From positions 248,001 through 312,000 of the forward strand of contig NZ_VTUY01000004.1 of assembly GCF_008364765.1 (NCBI RefSeq): a stretch of 64,000 nucleotides of DNA. Direction: 5' to 3'. This DNA comes from Bacillus sp. CH30_1T (GTDB lineage: Bacteria > Bacillota > Bacilli > Bacillales > Bacillaceae_B). The notes beneath the pieces are model-generated. The model worked only from the letters and a program-made list of their open reading frames with translations. It did no database searches and was not told the origin of the DNA. The position numbers and the translations under genes were made by a program. Positions 28,457 to 37,219 of the stretch are shown piece after piece; position 1 is the stretch's first letter, and every line of letters begins with the position of its first letter.

Positions 28457-28470
28457 CTTCTGAATTCTTA

Positions 28471-28487
28471 TGTAAGAAAATCTAACA
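28471..28487. promoter_or_regulatory. GlnR/TnrA box 1
   Basis: TGTAAGAAAATCTAACA is an exact match to TGTNA-N7-TNACA. It lies just upstream of the glnRA -35 element. Confidence 0.85.
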
Positions 28488-28492
28488 TTTGA

Positions 28493-28521
28493 TTGACAGA
28501 ACTCCTAACATTACATATAAT
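28493..28521 (+). promoter_or_regulatory. Sigma-A promoter of glnRA
   Basis: TTGACA (28493-28498), 17-bp spacer, TATAAT (28516-28521): perfect consensus. Start of transcription about 28528, 28 bp before glnR. Confidence 0.9.
28494..28510. promoter_or_regulatory. GlnR box 2 overlapping the -35
   Basis: TGACAGAACTCCTAACA matches TGTNA-N7-TNACA with one mismatch and overlaps the TTGACA -35, so bound GlnR would exclude RNA polymerase. The start-to-start distance from box 1 is 23 bp. Confidence 0.7.
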
Positions 28522-28555
28522 AAAGTCAAGAAGGAAAACAAAAGGGGGAATCAAG

Positions 28556-28972
28556 ATGAGCGGAAGTGAAATTCGTCGAACGATGGCATTATTCCCAATT
28601 AGTATTGTCATGCAGCTCACGGACCTAACAGCTCGTCAGATTCGATACTATGAAGAGCACCAATTGATCAGCCCTGCACGTACTGAGGGGAATCGTAGGC
28701 TCTTTTCCTTGAATGACATTGATAAGTTATTGGAAGTAAAGGATTTGTTAGATCAAGGCATCAACATGGCTGGGATTAGGAAGATTTTTGCGGTATCCAG
28801 TCATAATGAAAGTAAAGTAGTATCTGACGTAAGTAATGAAAAGGAAGAAAAAGCACGACAGGATTTATCCGATGACGAGCTGCGTAAATTACTTCGAAAT
28901 GAATTGATGCATTCCGGTCGATTTACTAAAGCATCTTTGCGTCAAGGTGACATGTCTCGCTTTTTTCATTAA
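28556..28972 (+). CDS. glnR: Glutamine synthetase repressor GlnR
   Basis: A MerR-type DNA-binding repressor of nitrogen genes, activated by feedback-inhibited glutamine synthetase. The 138-aa protein has a winged helix ([20 protein letters not shown]), the dimer helix and the conserved C-terminal tail [12 protein letters not shown] through which glutamine synthetase relieves autoinhibition. ATG 28556 follows AAAGGGGGA; an upstream TTG is not needed. It represses its own operon with glnA through the two boxes upstream. Confidence 0.97.
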   Translation: MSGSEIRRTMALFPISIVMQLTDLTARQIRYYEEHQLISPARTEGNRRLFSLNDIDKLLEVKDLLDQGINMAGIRKIFAVSSHNESKVVSDVSNEKEEKARQDLSDDELRKLLRNELMHSGRFTKASLRQGDMSRFFH

Positions 28973-29010
28973 ATAAAAACCTTTAATAAACTTGAGGAGG
29001 AAACACGTAA

Positions 29011-30345
29011 ATGGCAAAGTATACTAGAGAAGATGTTTTAAGATTAGCGAATGAAGAAGGTGTAAAGTTCATCCGACTGCAATTCACTGACATTCTGGGA
29101 ACGATTAAGAACGTAGAAATCCCTCTTAGTCAGCTTGAGAAGGCATTAGATAACAAGATGATGTTTGACGGATCTTCAATTGAAGGATTTGTTCGAATTG
29201 AAGAATCAGATATGTACCTATTCCCTGATATAGACACTTGGTTAGTATTCCCATGGACAGCTGAAAAAGGAAAAGTAGCCCGACTGATCTGTGATATCTA
29301 CAATCCAGATGGTACTCCATTCGAAGGAGATCCGCGGAACAATTTAAAGCGCATCTTAAGTCAAATGGAAGAGCTAGGGTTTACTGACTTCAATCTTGGA
29401 CCTGAGCCAGAATTCTTCCTTTTTAAATTAGACGTAAATGGTGAGCCGACATTAGAATTAAACGATAACGGTGGCTATTTCGATTTAGCTCCTACAGATT
29501 TAGGTGAGAACTGCCGTCGTGATATCGCATTAGAACTAGAAGAAATGGGCTTTGAAATCGAAGCATCTCACCACGAAGTTGCCCCTGGTCAACATGAGAT
29601 CGACTTTAAATATGCAAGTGCATTAAGAGCATGTGATGATATCCAAACATTTAAACTAGTGGTTAAAACGATTGCACGTAAGCATGGATTACACGCAACA
29701 TTCATGCCTAAGCCTCTATTTGGTGTAAATGGATCAGGAATGCACTGTAACATGTCCCTATTCAAAAATGGGGAAAACTCTTTCTTCGATGAAAAGGGAG
29801 ATCTGCAATTAAGCGATACTGCTCGTCAATTCCTTGCAGGTATCATTAAACATGCAACTGACTTTACAGCGATCACGAATCCGACTGTAAACTCATACAA
29901 GCGTTTAGTACCAGGATATGAAGCACCTTGTTATGTTGCATGGTCTGCTCGTAACCGCAGCCCGTTAATCCGTATCCCTGCTTCTCGTGGATTAAGCACA
30001 CGTGTTGAAGTCCGTAGTGTTGACCCGGCAGCTAACCCATACCTGGCGATGGCTGTATTACTGGCAGCTGGATTAGATGGAATCAAAAATAACCTTCCAG
30101 CTCCTAAGCCAATCGACCGTAACATTTATGTTATGGACAAAAAAGAGCGTGAAGAAGCGGGAATCGTAGATCTTCCAGCAACATTACACGCTGCATTAGA
30201 AAACCTTAAAACAAATGAAGTAATCGTTAAATCTCTTGGAGAACACATCTTCGAACATTTCGTAGAAGCGAAAGAGATCGAATGGGATATGTTCCGCACA
30301 CAAGTTCATCCATGGGAGCGCGAGCAATACATTCAAATGTATTAA
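29011..30345 (+). CDS. glnA: Glutamine synthetase type I
   Basis: Makes glutamine from glutamate, ammonia and ATP; dodecameric, cytoplasmic. The 444-aa protein shows [19 protein letters not shown], the latch-like metal motif [39 protein letters not shown] (the Glu-flap glutamate should lie in this loop) and NRSPLIRIP. Length and absence of an adenylylation-type insert fit the GSI-alpha type regulated by feedback and GlnR. It starts 38 bp after glnR behind GAGGAGG. Confidence 0.98.
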   Translation: MAKYTREDVLRLANEEGVKFIRLQFTDILGTIKNVEIPLSQLEKALDNKMMFDGSSIEGFVRIEESDMYLFPDIDTWLVFPWTAEKGKVARLICDIYNPDGTPFEGDPRNNLKRILSQMEELGFTDFNLGPEPEFFLFKLDVNGEPTLELNDNGGYFDLAPTDLGENCRRDIALELEEMGFEIEASHHEVAPGQHEIDFKYASALRACDDIQTFKLVVKTIARKHGLHATFMPKPLFGVNGSGMHCNMSLFKNGENSFFDEKGDLQLSDTARQFLAGIIKHATDFTAITNPTVNSYKRLVPGYEAPCYVAWSARNRSPLIRIPASRGLSTRVEVRSVDPAANPYLAMAVLLAAGLDGIKNNLPAPKPIDRNIYVMDKKEREEAGIVDLPATLHAALENLKTNEVIVKSLGEHIFEHFVEAKEIEWDMFRTQVHPWEREQYIQMY

Positions 30346-30367
30346 TCCATGAAAATTGCTATTAATT

Positions 30368-30414
30368 AAAAGCAGTGAGTGGTAGCGAAAATGCTACCAC
30401 CCACTGCTTTTTTT
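30368..30414 (+). terminator. glnA terminator
   Basis: Long stem AAAGCAGTG-GTGGTAGC paired with GCTACCAC-CACTGCTTT followed by seven T. Confidence 0.9.
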
Positions 30415-30439
30415 AGGACCTTCAAAAGTATAGATAAAA

Positions 30440-30468
30440 TTAAGCCGCTATTATAAATAGCGGCTTAA
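30440..30468 (-). terminator. lexA terminator
   Basis: 13-bp perfect stem TTAAGCCGCTATT/AATAGCGGCTTAA; on the minus strand it is followed by a T-rich run and lies just after the lexA stop. Confidence 0.8.
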
Positions 30469-30473
30469 ACATA

Positions 30474-31094
30474 TTAATGTACTTGACGATAAACTCCGAC
30501 AACTTTTCCTAAAATGGATACATTTCGTAAAATGATCGGAGCCATAGTTGAATTCTCTGGTTGTAATCGAACATAATCCTTTTCTTTAAAGAAGCGTTTT
30601 ACAGTCGCTTCATCTTCCTCTGTCATCGCTACGACGATGTCTCCATTATTTGCTGTTTGCTGCTGACGCACGATAACAAAATCCCCATCCAAGATCCCGG
30701 CTTCTATCATACTGTCACCCATGATTTCCAGCATGAAGACCTGTTCATCTGAAGGTGCCATACGCTCAGGCAGTGGGAAGAATTCCTCGACATTCTCCAC
30801 AGCCGTAATGGGTTGACCGGCTGTAACCTTACCGATTAAAGGAACGTTCACAACCCGCTGACGCGGAATCGTATCCTCTTCAAGATTTAAGATTTCGATG
30901 GCTCTTGGTTTTGTGGGATCTCTGCGAATAAGACCTTTGCTCTCTAACCTGGCCAGATGTCCGTGTACGGTAGAACTAGAAGCAAGACCAACGGCTTCCC
31001 CGATTTCCCGTACGGAAGGTGGATACCCTTTTTCTCTTACTGCAATTTTAATATATTCTAGTATGTCTTGCTGTCTTTTAGACAATTTTGTCAT
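30474..31094 (-). CDS. lexA: SOS repressor LexA
   Basis: LexA represses DNA-damage genes and cleaves itself when RecA is active. The 206-aa protein has a winged helix ([20 protein letters not shown]) and a C-terminal S24 protease domain: cleavage bond Ala92-Gly93 (KVTAGQP), nucleophile Ser128 (MGDSMIEAG) and Lys166 (ATVKRFF). The start at 31094 is 7 nt from AGAGGTG; a GTG at 31100 is less well placed. Three LexA boxes lie between lexA and the divergent yneA. Confidence 0.98.
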   Translation of the reverse strand: MTKLSKRQQDILEYIKIAVREKGYPPSVREIGEAVGLASSSTVHGHLARLESKGLIRRDPTKPRAIEILNLEEDTIPRQRVVNVPLIGKVTAGQPITAVENVEEFFPLPERMAPSDEQVFMLEIMGDSMIEAGILDGDFVIVRQQQTANNGDIVVAMTEEDEATVKRFFKEKDYVRLQPENSTMAPIILRNVSILGKVVGVYRQVH

Positions 31095-31154
31095 GTTCAC
31101 GCACCTCTATTATAGATCTTATGTTCCCATTATAGCATGTCTTTCCAGCTGGTA

Positions 31155-31168
31155 CAAACATAAGTTCG
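31155..31168. promoter_or_regulatory. LexA box 1
   Basis: Minus strand reads CGAAC-TTAT-GTTTG, a full match to CGAAC-N4-GTTYG. It lies nearest to lexA and likely gives autoregulation. Confidence 0.85.
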
Positions 31169-31183
31169 AATTTCTGTTGACTC

Positions 31184-31197
31184 CAAACGAGTGTTCG
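31184..31197. promoter_or_regulatory. LexA box 2
   Basis: CAAAC-GAGT-GTTCG, one mismatch to CGAAC-N4-GTTCG, in the middle of the lexA-yneA gap. Confidence 0.75.
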
Positions 31198-31221
31198 TAT
31201 TACAATAAATATAACAAAAAC

Positions 31222-31235
31222 AGAACAAACATTCG
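31222..31235. promoter_or_regulatory. LexA box 3 (weaker)
   Basis: AGAAC-AAAC-ATTCG, two mismatches to CGAAC-N4-GTTCG, 16 bp before yneA. Confidence 0.5.
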
Positions 31236-31250
31236 TATGGAGGTATTTTT

Positions 31251-31577
31251 ATGTTAACTCACATTTGGAATCGTTTCTCTTACATTATAATATTATTTGT
31301 TTTAGCGCTTTTATCTGCAGCCTATTTGCTATTATTTATGGCAAACCAGCCGTCATATCAAAGCATCACCGTTCAGGATGGGGACACACTTTGGACTATT
31401 GCCAAACAGTACAATGAAGAATATTCTATGACTGTGGAAGAATTTATCGCTTGGGTAGGAGAGGAAAACAATCTCACATCTTTCTCAATCAAACCCGGTG
31501 AATCACTTGTGTTACCTATAGAAAATCCAACATTATCCACCCATTCAGACTATGAATTGGTAATGAACGAAGAATAG
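31251..31577 (+). CDS. yneA: SOS cell-division inhibitor YneA
   Basis: YneA stops septation after DNA damage. The 108-aa protein has one N-terminal transmembrane helix (about 9-31) and an outside LysM domain (ITVQDGDTLWTIAKQYNEE through IKPGESLVLPI). It is divergent from lexA, controlled by the LexA boxes between them, and starts a unit with yneB and ynzC. TATGGAGG precedes the start ATG. Confidence 0.95.
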   Translation: MLTHIWNRFSYIIILFVLALLSAAYLLLFMANQPSYQSITVQDGDTLWTIAKQYNEEYSMTVEEFIAWVGEENNLTSFSIKPGESLVLPIENPTLSTHSDYELVMNEE

Positions 31578-31585
31578 AGGGATAG

Positions 31586-32239
<654 letters not shown>

Positions 32240-32344
32240 CTCTTGTTTTATCTCCTTTAATCTAGTAACATGACGATAGTATTAAGCTTAACTATTAGTT
32301 GTATATTAGATTTTGCTGATTATGCAATAAAGGAGTTTTTATAG

Positions 32345-32578
32345 ATGCTTTCAAAAACAAAGATGAATCGAATCAATGAACTTGCCAAGAAGTCTAAAAG
32401 TAGCGGACTAACCGAACAAGAAGCAAAAGAGCAGTCCAAGTTGAGAAAAGAATACCTGGAAACGTTTCGTCAATCGATGAAAGGGACCATTGAAAATACC
32501 AGAATCTTTGATCCGGAAGGTAATGAAGTGACGCCTAAGAAGATTCAGGATATACAAACTAAAAAGAAAATGCATTAA
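32345..32578 (+). CDS. ynzC: DUF896 protein YnzC
   Basis: A 77-aa soluble helical hairpin protein (DUF896): KMNRINELAKKSKSSGLTEQ, then EQSKLRKEYLETFRQSMK. In B. subtilis ynzC is the third gene of the LexA-controlled yneA-yneB-ynzC group; function is not clear. AAAGGAG lies before the ATG and a strong terminator follows. Confidence 0.93.
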   Translation: MLSKTKMNRINELAKKSKSSGLTEQEAKEQSKLRKEYLETFRQSMKGTIENTRIFDPEGNEVTPKKIQDIQTKKKMH

Positions 32579-32585
32579 TTTAATG

Positions 32586-32625
32586 AACTGTCCGGTCTAT
32601 TTTATTTGGACCGGGCAGTTTTTTT
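32586..32625 (+). terminator. ynzC terminator
   Basis: AACTGTCCGGTC/GACCGGGCAGTT stem with one T-G pair, followed by a T run. Confidence 0.88.
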
Positions 32626-32763
32626 CATTCCCCCCCCTTATGTTTTCATAAGGGTTTTTATTTTCAAGGACTATAAAGTCATGTTATCATTCAAGATAGT
32701 TGTATAAACTATCAAAGAAGATTAATATTAATAAGGTACATTAAAAGGAAGGATGTCTGACAT

Positions 32764-34767
32764 ATGTTTGATAACACAGATCAATTAGCAATTAATACAA
32801 TCCGTACACTATCCATCGATGCAATTGAAAAAGCAGGTTCTGGACACCCCGGAATGCCTATGGGAGCAGCTCCGATGGCGTATGCACTTTGGACAAGATT
32901 CATGAATCATAATCCGAAAAATCCTGAGTGGTTTAACCGGGATCGCTTCGTTTTATCCGCTGGTCATGGATCAATGCTATTATATAGCCTTCTTCATTTA
33001 TCGGGTTATGACGTTTCAATGGAAGATCTTAAAGAATTCCGTCAATGGGGAAGTAAAACACCGGGTCACCCGGAATACAAACATACACCAGGTGTTGAAG
33101 CTACGACTGGACCACTTGGCCAAGGAATCGGTATGGCAGTCGGTATGGCATTAGCTGAAAGGCACCTAGCTTCTACATACAATAAGGATCAATACGATAT
33201 GGTAGACCATTTTACATATTCTATTTGTGGAGATGGAGACTTAATGGAGGGGGTTGCCTCTGAAGCAGCATCATTAGCAGCTCACTTGAAATTAGGTCGA
33301 CTTGTAGTTCTCTATGATTCAAATGATATTTCACTTGATGGAGAATTAGACAAATCTTTCTCTGAAAGTGTGAAAGGCCGCTTTGAATCCTATGGTTGGC
33401 AATATATTCGTGTTGAAGACGGGAATGACCTTGATGAAATTTCCAAAGCAATCGAAGAGGCTCAAGGTGATACTAGCCGTCCAACTATGATCGAAGTTAA
33501 GACAGTCATCGGATACGGAGCTCCAAATAAATCAGGGAAATCCGCTGTGCACGGTGCTCCACTTGGTGAAGACGAAATGAAGCTTACGAAAGAAGCTTAT
33601 CAATGGACTTTTGAGCAGGATTTTCATGTACCTGAGGAAGTTTACAGCAGATTCGAGGAAAAAATCCAACAAGAAGGTTCTGAAAAAGAAGAAGCTTGGG
33701 CTGACTTATTCATAAAATATAAAGAGGAGCATCCAAAGCTTGCTGTCCAATTAGAAGCAGCAATCAAAGGCGGTCTTCCAGAAGGATGGGATCAAGATAT
33801 CCCGGTATATGAAGAAGGAAAAGCACTAGCAAGCAGAGCTTCCTCCGGTGAAGTGTTAAATGCGATTGCAAAGAATCTTCCTTCCTTCATTGGTGGATCA
33901 GCTGACTTAGCCGGATCTAACAAGACGATGATTAAAGATGAAGCAGACTTTACTCATGAATCGTATGAAGGTCGTAATATCTGGTTCGGTGTTCGTGAGT
34001 TCGGTATGGGTGCAGCTATGAATGGTATGGCTCTTCACGGCGGTCTGCACGTATTCGGAGGAACATTCTTCGTATTCAGTGACTATTTAAGACCCGCTAT
34101 CCGCTTAGCAGCTCTAATGGGCTTACCTGTGACATATGTATTCACTCATGATAGTATTGCCGTCGGAGAAGATGGACCTACACATGAACCTGTAGAACAG
34201 CTCGCTTCGCTTCGTGCCATGCCTAACCTTTCTGTCATCCGCCCTGGTGACGGAAATGAAGTTGCTGCAGCCTGGAAATTATCCTTAGAGTCTAAGGATC
34301 AGCCTACGATGTTAGTTCTATCGCGTCAGGACCTCCCAACTCTTAAAGGTACTGCAGATAAAGCATATAACGGCGTAAACAGAGGTGCATATGTGGTATC
34401 TGCTTCAGGCAAGGAACAGCCTGATGCCTTACTGATTGCAACTGGTTCTGAAGTGCATTTAGCAGTAGACGCTCAAAAAGCACTTGAAAAAGAGGGAATC
34501 AGTGTATCTGTCGTAAGTATGCCATCTTGGGATCGCTTTGAGAAACAATCAAAAGAATACAAAGAATCTATTCTGCCTAAGAGTGTGAAAAAACGTCTTG
34601 CTATCGAAATGGGATCTCCAATGGGTTGGGATCGCTATGTAGGAGACGAAGGCGACATTTTAGCTATTGATGGATATGGTGCATCTGCTCCTGGAGCAAG
34701 AGTCATGGAAGAGTACGGCTTTACATCAGACAATGTAGTTTCAAGAATCAAAGCATTGATTCAGTAA
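32764..34767 (+). CDS. tkt: Transketolase
   Basis: Thiamine-diphosphate enzyme of the pentose phosphate pathway, moving two-carbon units between sugars. The 667-aa protein has the TPP motif [17 protein letters not shown] ending in [29 protein letters not shown] N-terminus ([12 protein letters not shown]), [20 protein letters not shown] in the central domain and a C-terminal transketolase domain with [11 protein letters not shown]. Length fits the family. AAGGAAGGATG lies before the ATG. Monocistronic with its own terminator. Confidence 0.98.
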   Translation: MFDNTDQLAINTIRTLSIDAIEKAGSGHPGMPMGAAPMAYALWTRFMNHNPKNPEWFNRDRFVLSAGHGSMLLYSLLHLSGYDVSMEDLKEFRQWGSKTPGHPEYKHTPGVEATTGPLGQGIGMAVGMALAERHLASTYNKDQYDMVDHFTYSICGDGDLMEGVASEAASLAAHLKLGRLVVLYDSNDISLDGELDKSFSESVKGRFESYGWQYIRVEDGNDLDEISKAIEEAQGDTSRPTMIEVKTVIGYGAPNKSGKSAVHGAPLGEDEMKLTKEAYQWTFEQDFHVPEEVYSRFEEKIQQEGSEKEEAWADLFIKYKEEHPKLAVQLEAAIKGGLPEGWDQDIPVYEEGKALASRASSGEVLNAIAKNLPSFIGGSADLAGSNKTMIKDEADFTHESYEGRNIWFGVREFGMGAAMNGMALHGGLHVFGGTFFVFSDYLRPAIRLAALMGLPVTYVFTHDSIAVGEDGPTHEPVEQLASLRAMPNLSVIRPGDGNEVAAAWKLSLESKDQPTMLVLSRQDLPTLKGTADKAYNGVNRGAYVVSASGKEQPDALLIATGSEVHLAVDAQKALEKEGISVSVVSMPSWDRFEKQSKEYKESILPKSVKKRLAIEMGSPMGWDRYVGDEGDILAIDGYGASAPGARVMEEYGFTSDNVVSRIKALIQ

Positions 34768-34782
34768 TAAATTAAAGACATG

Positions 34783-34828
34783 AAAGGTCGACTCCTTAAT
34801 ACTCTTAAAGGAGTCGACCTTTTTTTCC
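34783..34828 (+). terminator. tkt terminator
   Basis: 15-bp stem AAAGGTCGACTCCTT/AAGGAGTCGACCTTT, followed by T7. Confidence 0.9.
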
Positions 34829-34877
34829 TAAATATTACAACTTGAGAAAATCACCGATATTTTGAGTTAACTTGCCC

Positions 34878-34886
34878 TTCGACAAA
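34878..34886 (-). promoter_or_regulatory. Spo0A box (perfect) upstream of sirA
   Basis: Minus strand TTTGTCGAA is identical to the 0A-box consensus. It lies 95 bp before the sirA start and about 52 bp upstream of the -10. Confidence 0.75.
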
Positions 34887-34909
34887 ACTAGTGTAGATTT
34901 TCAACAATT

Positions 34910-34918
34910 TCCGACAAT
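34910..34918 (-). promoter_or_regulatory. Second, weaker Spo0A box overlapping the -35 of sirA
   Basis: Minus strand ATTGTCGGA keeps the TTGTCG core with two mismatches to TTTGTCGAA, in the place of the -35 element, as in Spo0A-activated sigma-A promoters. Confidence 0.5.
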
Positions 34919-34937
34919 GACTCCTTTCTAGTTGATT

Positions 34938-34943
34938 TATACT
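34938..34943 (+). promoter_or_regulatory. -10 element of sirA promoter
   Basis: TATACT with a poor -35 (ACAATG, 17-bp spacing), as expected for an activator-dependent promoter. Confidence 0.5.
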
Positions 34944-34972
34944 ATATGAAAGAAAGGTAGGAGGGTGTAAAG

Positions 34973-35410
34973 GTGCGAAACTATCAAATCTATTGGATTG
35001 AAGAAATGTTTGTTCAGCACTATTATGGTCGGGAAAGAATATTCTATCAGCTGTTTTCCGAATGGGAAGCAAGTTCAGGGGAGCTTCACGATATCATCTC
35101 GAAACAAGTAAATTACATTACTAGGCCAATTCCATACCTTCCTACACAAAGACTCCTGCAGCACGAGATCATTAAAATTGAAGGAGCGACTTGGGTTGAT
35201 TCTGTTGCAACGATTGAAAGGATTGATTCAGGTGCTACACTTGTTCTCAATGAAAAATGGATGACGCTCAATGCTTGGGGGCACGATGAATCTGAATATG
35301 TCTTTTTTGAAATCCTGCGCAGAAATATGGGCCAGCTGCTCGCGATTGATATCCAAAATGAACGTTTTGGGTGGTTAAAACCGATAAAACAAAGAAAATT
35401 TATATATTAA
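34973..35410 (+). CDS. sirA: Sporulation inhibitor of replication SirA
   Basis: SirA binds DnaA domain I and blocks new rounds of replication in cells committed to sporulation. The 145-aa protein begins YQIYWIEEMFVQHYYGRE, close to B. subtilis SirA/YneE as remembered. The GTG start has AGGAGGGTG at good distance. It sits between tkt and yneF as in B. subtilis, and the Spo0A boxes upstream fit its known control by Spo0A~P. Confidence 0.92.
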   Translation: MRNYQIYWIEEMFVQHYYGRERIFYQLFSEWEASSGELHDIISKQVNYITRPIPYLPTQRLLQHEIIKIEGATWVDSVATIERIDSGATLVLNEKWMTLNAWGHDESEYVFFEILRRNMGQLLAIDIQNERFGWLKPIKQRKFIY

Positions 35411-35494
35411 TAAGAAATTATGACAGAAATATTGTATAATGTTTCATGGTTTAGTACACTTTTATAAGGACAACATGAAGGAGGAAGTAAGAGT

Positions 35495-35716
35495 ATGTCA
35501 ACGACTGGGTTACTTATTCTAGTTGGAGTTCTAGCATTACTTGCTGGAGTTGCACTAGGATTTTTCATTGCTCGTAAATATATGATGAGCTATCTTAAGA
35601 AAAATCCACCAATTAACGAGCAAATGTTACGCATGATGATGATGCAAATGGGTCAAAAACCTTCCCAAAAGAAAATCAATCAAATGATGAATGCAATGAA
35701 TAAGAACATGAAGTAA
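35495..35716 (+). CDS. yneF: UPF0154 membrane protein YneF
   Basis: A 73-aa protein with one N-terminal membrane helix (about 5-27: [20 protein letters not shown]) followed by a positively charged, Met-rich tail ending [15 protein letters not shown]. This is the UPF0154 family, conserved in Bacilli and of unknown function. GGAGGAAG before ATG; terminator after. Confidence 0.95.
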   Translation: MSTTGLLILVGVLALLAGVALGFFIARKYMMSYLKKNPPINEQMLRMMMMQMGQKPSQKKINQMMNAMNKNMK

Positions 35717-35723
35717 TAGATAG

Positions 35724-35750
35724 AAGCACTCAGGTGATGAGTGCTTTTTC
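35724..35750 (+). terminator. yneF terminator
   Basis: AAGCACTCA/TGAGTGCTT stem with a 5-nt loop and T run. Confidence 0.88.
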
Positions 35751-35904
35751 TATTTGTGACTATACTACTTACGATAATGCGCTTATAACCCGTTCTTTCG
35801 TAATTTAGGCTAAAATGATTATTTTAGTCAATTCAAAAAAACTTACTGATTATCATTCAGATTAAAATTGAATTTATGATAGAATATAGTCCGGAGGGAG
35901 TCAT

Positions 35905-37026
35905 ATGAAAAAATGGATGATTGCTTCACTGTCTCTCATGATTATTGTTGCTGGTTGCAGCAATAAGCCTCAAGAAGTGATGGATGAAGAAACGCTTGAA
36001 ATTCAAAATAGTGCAGCTGGAGAAGCGCGCGAATATTTAAATTATAAAGTGAATAAAGAGAAGAAATCAATCAATCGTGGTCTCATAACGATGATGATTA
36101 ACAACCGCAGTGATATGGATGAAATCGAAACAGGCCTCATGTCATTATCCACCGAGCATTTTTCACCAGAGGATTTTGTGTACCAGGAAGGTCAATATCT
36201 TAAAGATCTAAATTCATGGTTGGGAAGAAAGTCTAAATCAAATAAATTAGGGCTTAATCCTACTCTGGAGATTACCGATGATATGGGCTGGGAAGAACGA
36301 ATGGAGCTTGAAAAAAAGAATCCCATGTATCTCGCTTATATCCATGAACAGAACTACGTTGACTCAGAAGGGAAAATAAAAGGGATTTCCCTCGGTCTTT
36401 CTATGAATACTGTAGATTATATTCGCGTAGAAGATGAAAATAAACTCATGCATTTTGATGAGGTAAAGATCGATGACCAACAGTTAGAAGAATACGGAAA
36501 AAAGATAGCTAACACCGTTGTCAGTAGGGTGAAATCCAATAAGGAACTAAAAGATGTCCCTATACTGATATCCCTATACAAACTTCAACCATTGAATAGC
36601 GTAGTGTCCGGCAACTATATTACTTCCAGTTATGTTGACGAAAATGATAAGACTGTAAAAAAATGGAATGATGTTACGGATAAATATTATTACTTCCCTA
36701 GTGATGAAGGGGAAGAGAAAGATCGAGATCTACATAATCGGATACGTGATTTAGAAGATTATGTTTCGAAATATTTTTCACACCAGGATATTGAATTTGT
36801 CGGAAAAGCCTTATACCAAAAGGACACCTTGAATAAACTCGTGATTGATGTACATACAGGTATGGTGAAAGAAACAGAACTAATTGGCTTTTCTCAGGCG
36901 ATTGGCCCCGAGATCGTTGATTACTTCCCTCACACGCCGGTTTACCTATATGTGAAGACACCAAAGGGTCTGAAAGCAACCATTGTAAAAGAAGTGGACC
37001 AAGAACCATTTGTTCAAATCCATTAG
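35905..37026 (+). CDS. CamS-family lipoprotein
   Basis: A 373-aa exported lipoprotein: signal peptide KKWMIASLSLMIIVAG with lipobox VAGC (Cys19). The body matches the CamS family (sex-pheromone precursor in staphylococci/enterococci, YerH in B. subtilis): AREYLNYKVNKEKKSINRGL, SMNTVDYIRVEDENKLMHF and the C-terminal VVDYFPHTPVYLYVKTPKG-like end. In other species the signal peptide yields a small peptide pheromone; whether that happens here is unknown. GGAGGG precedes the ATG; monocistronic. Confidence 0.88.
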   Translation: MKKWMIASLSLMIIVAGCSNKPQEVMDEETLEIQNSAAGEAREYLNYKVNKEKKSINRGLITMMINNRSDMDEIETGLMSLSTEHFSPEDFVYQEGQYLKDLNSWLGRKSKSNKLGLNPTLEITDDMGWEERMELEKKNPMYLAYIHEQNYVDSEGKIKGISLGLSMNTVDYIRVEDENKLMHFDEVKIDDQQLEEYGKKIANTVVSRVKSNKELKDVPILISLYKLQPLNSVVSGNYITSSYVDENDKTVKKWNDVTDKYYYFPSDEGEEKDRDLHNRIRDLEDYVSKYFSHQDIEFVGKALYQKDTLNKLVIDVHTGMVKETELIGFSQAIGPEIVDYFPHTPVYLYVKTPKGLKATIVKEVDQEPFVQIH

Positions 37027-37034
37027 TAAACTAT

Positions 37035-37074
37035 AAGAACATCTCTTAAGACATTAAGAGGTGTTCTTTTTGTA
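37035..37074 (+). terminator. camS-like gene terminator
   Basis: AAGAACATCTCTTAA/TTAAGAGGTGTTCTT stem with a 4-nt loop and T run. Confidence 0.88.
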
Positions 37075-37219
37075 TATTAAGCTTATTAAGGCTCTTGTCG
37101 TAAAGCTTTTTTAGCAAAGATTGTTGTGTTTATATAGCTTATTTCAAAAAAAGATTTCTCATTTTTTTGAAATTTGGTAAAATAAAGAGTCGATTTATTA
37201 TAGATACGGGGGAGACAGA

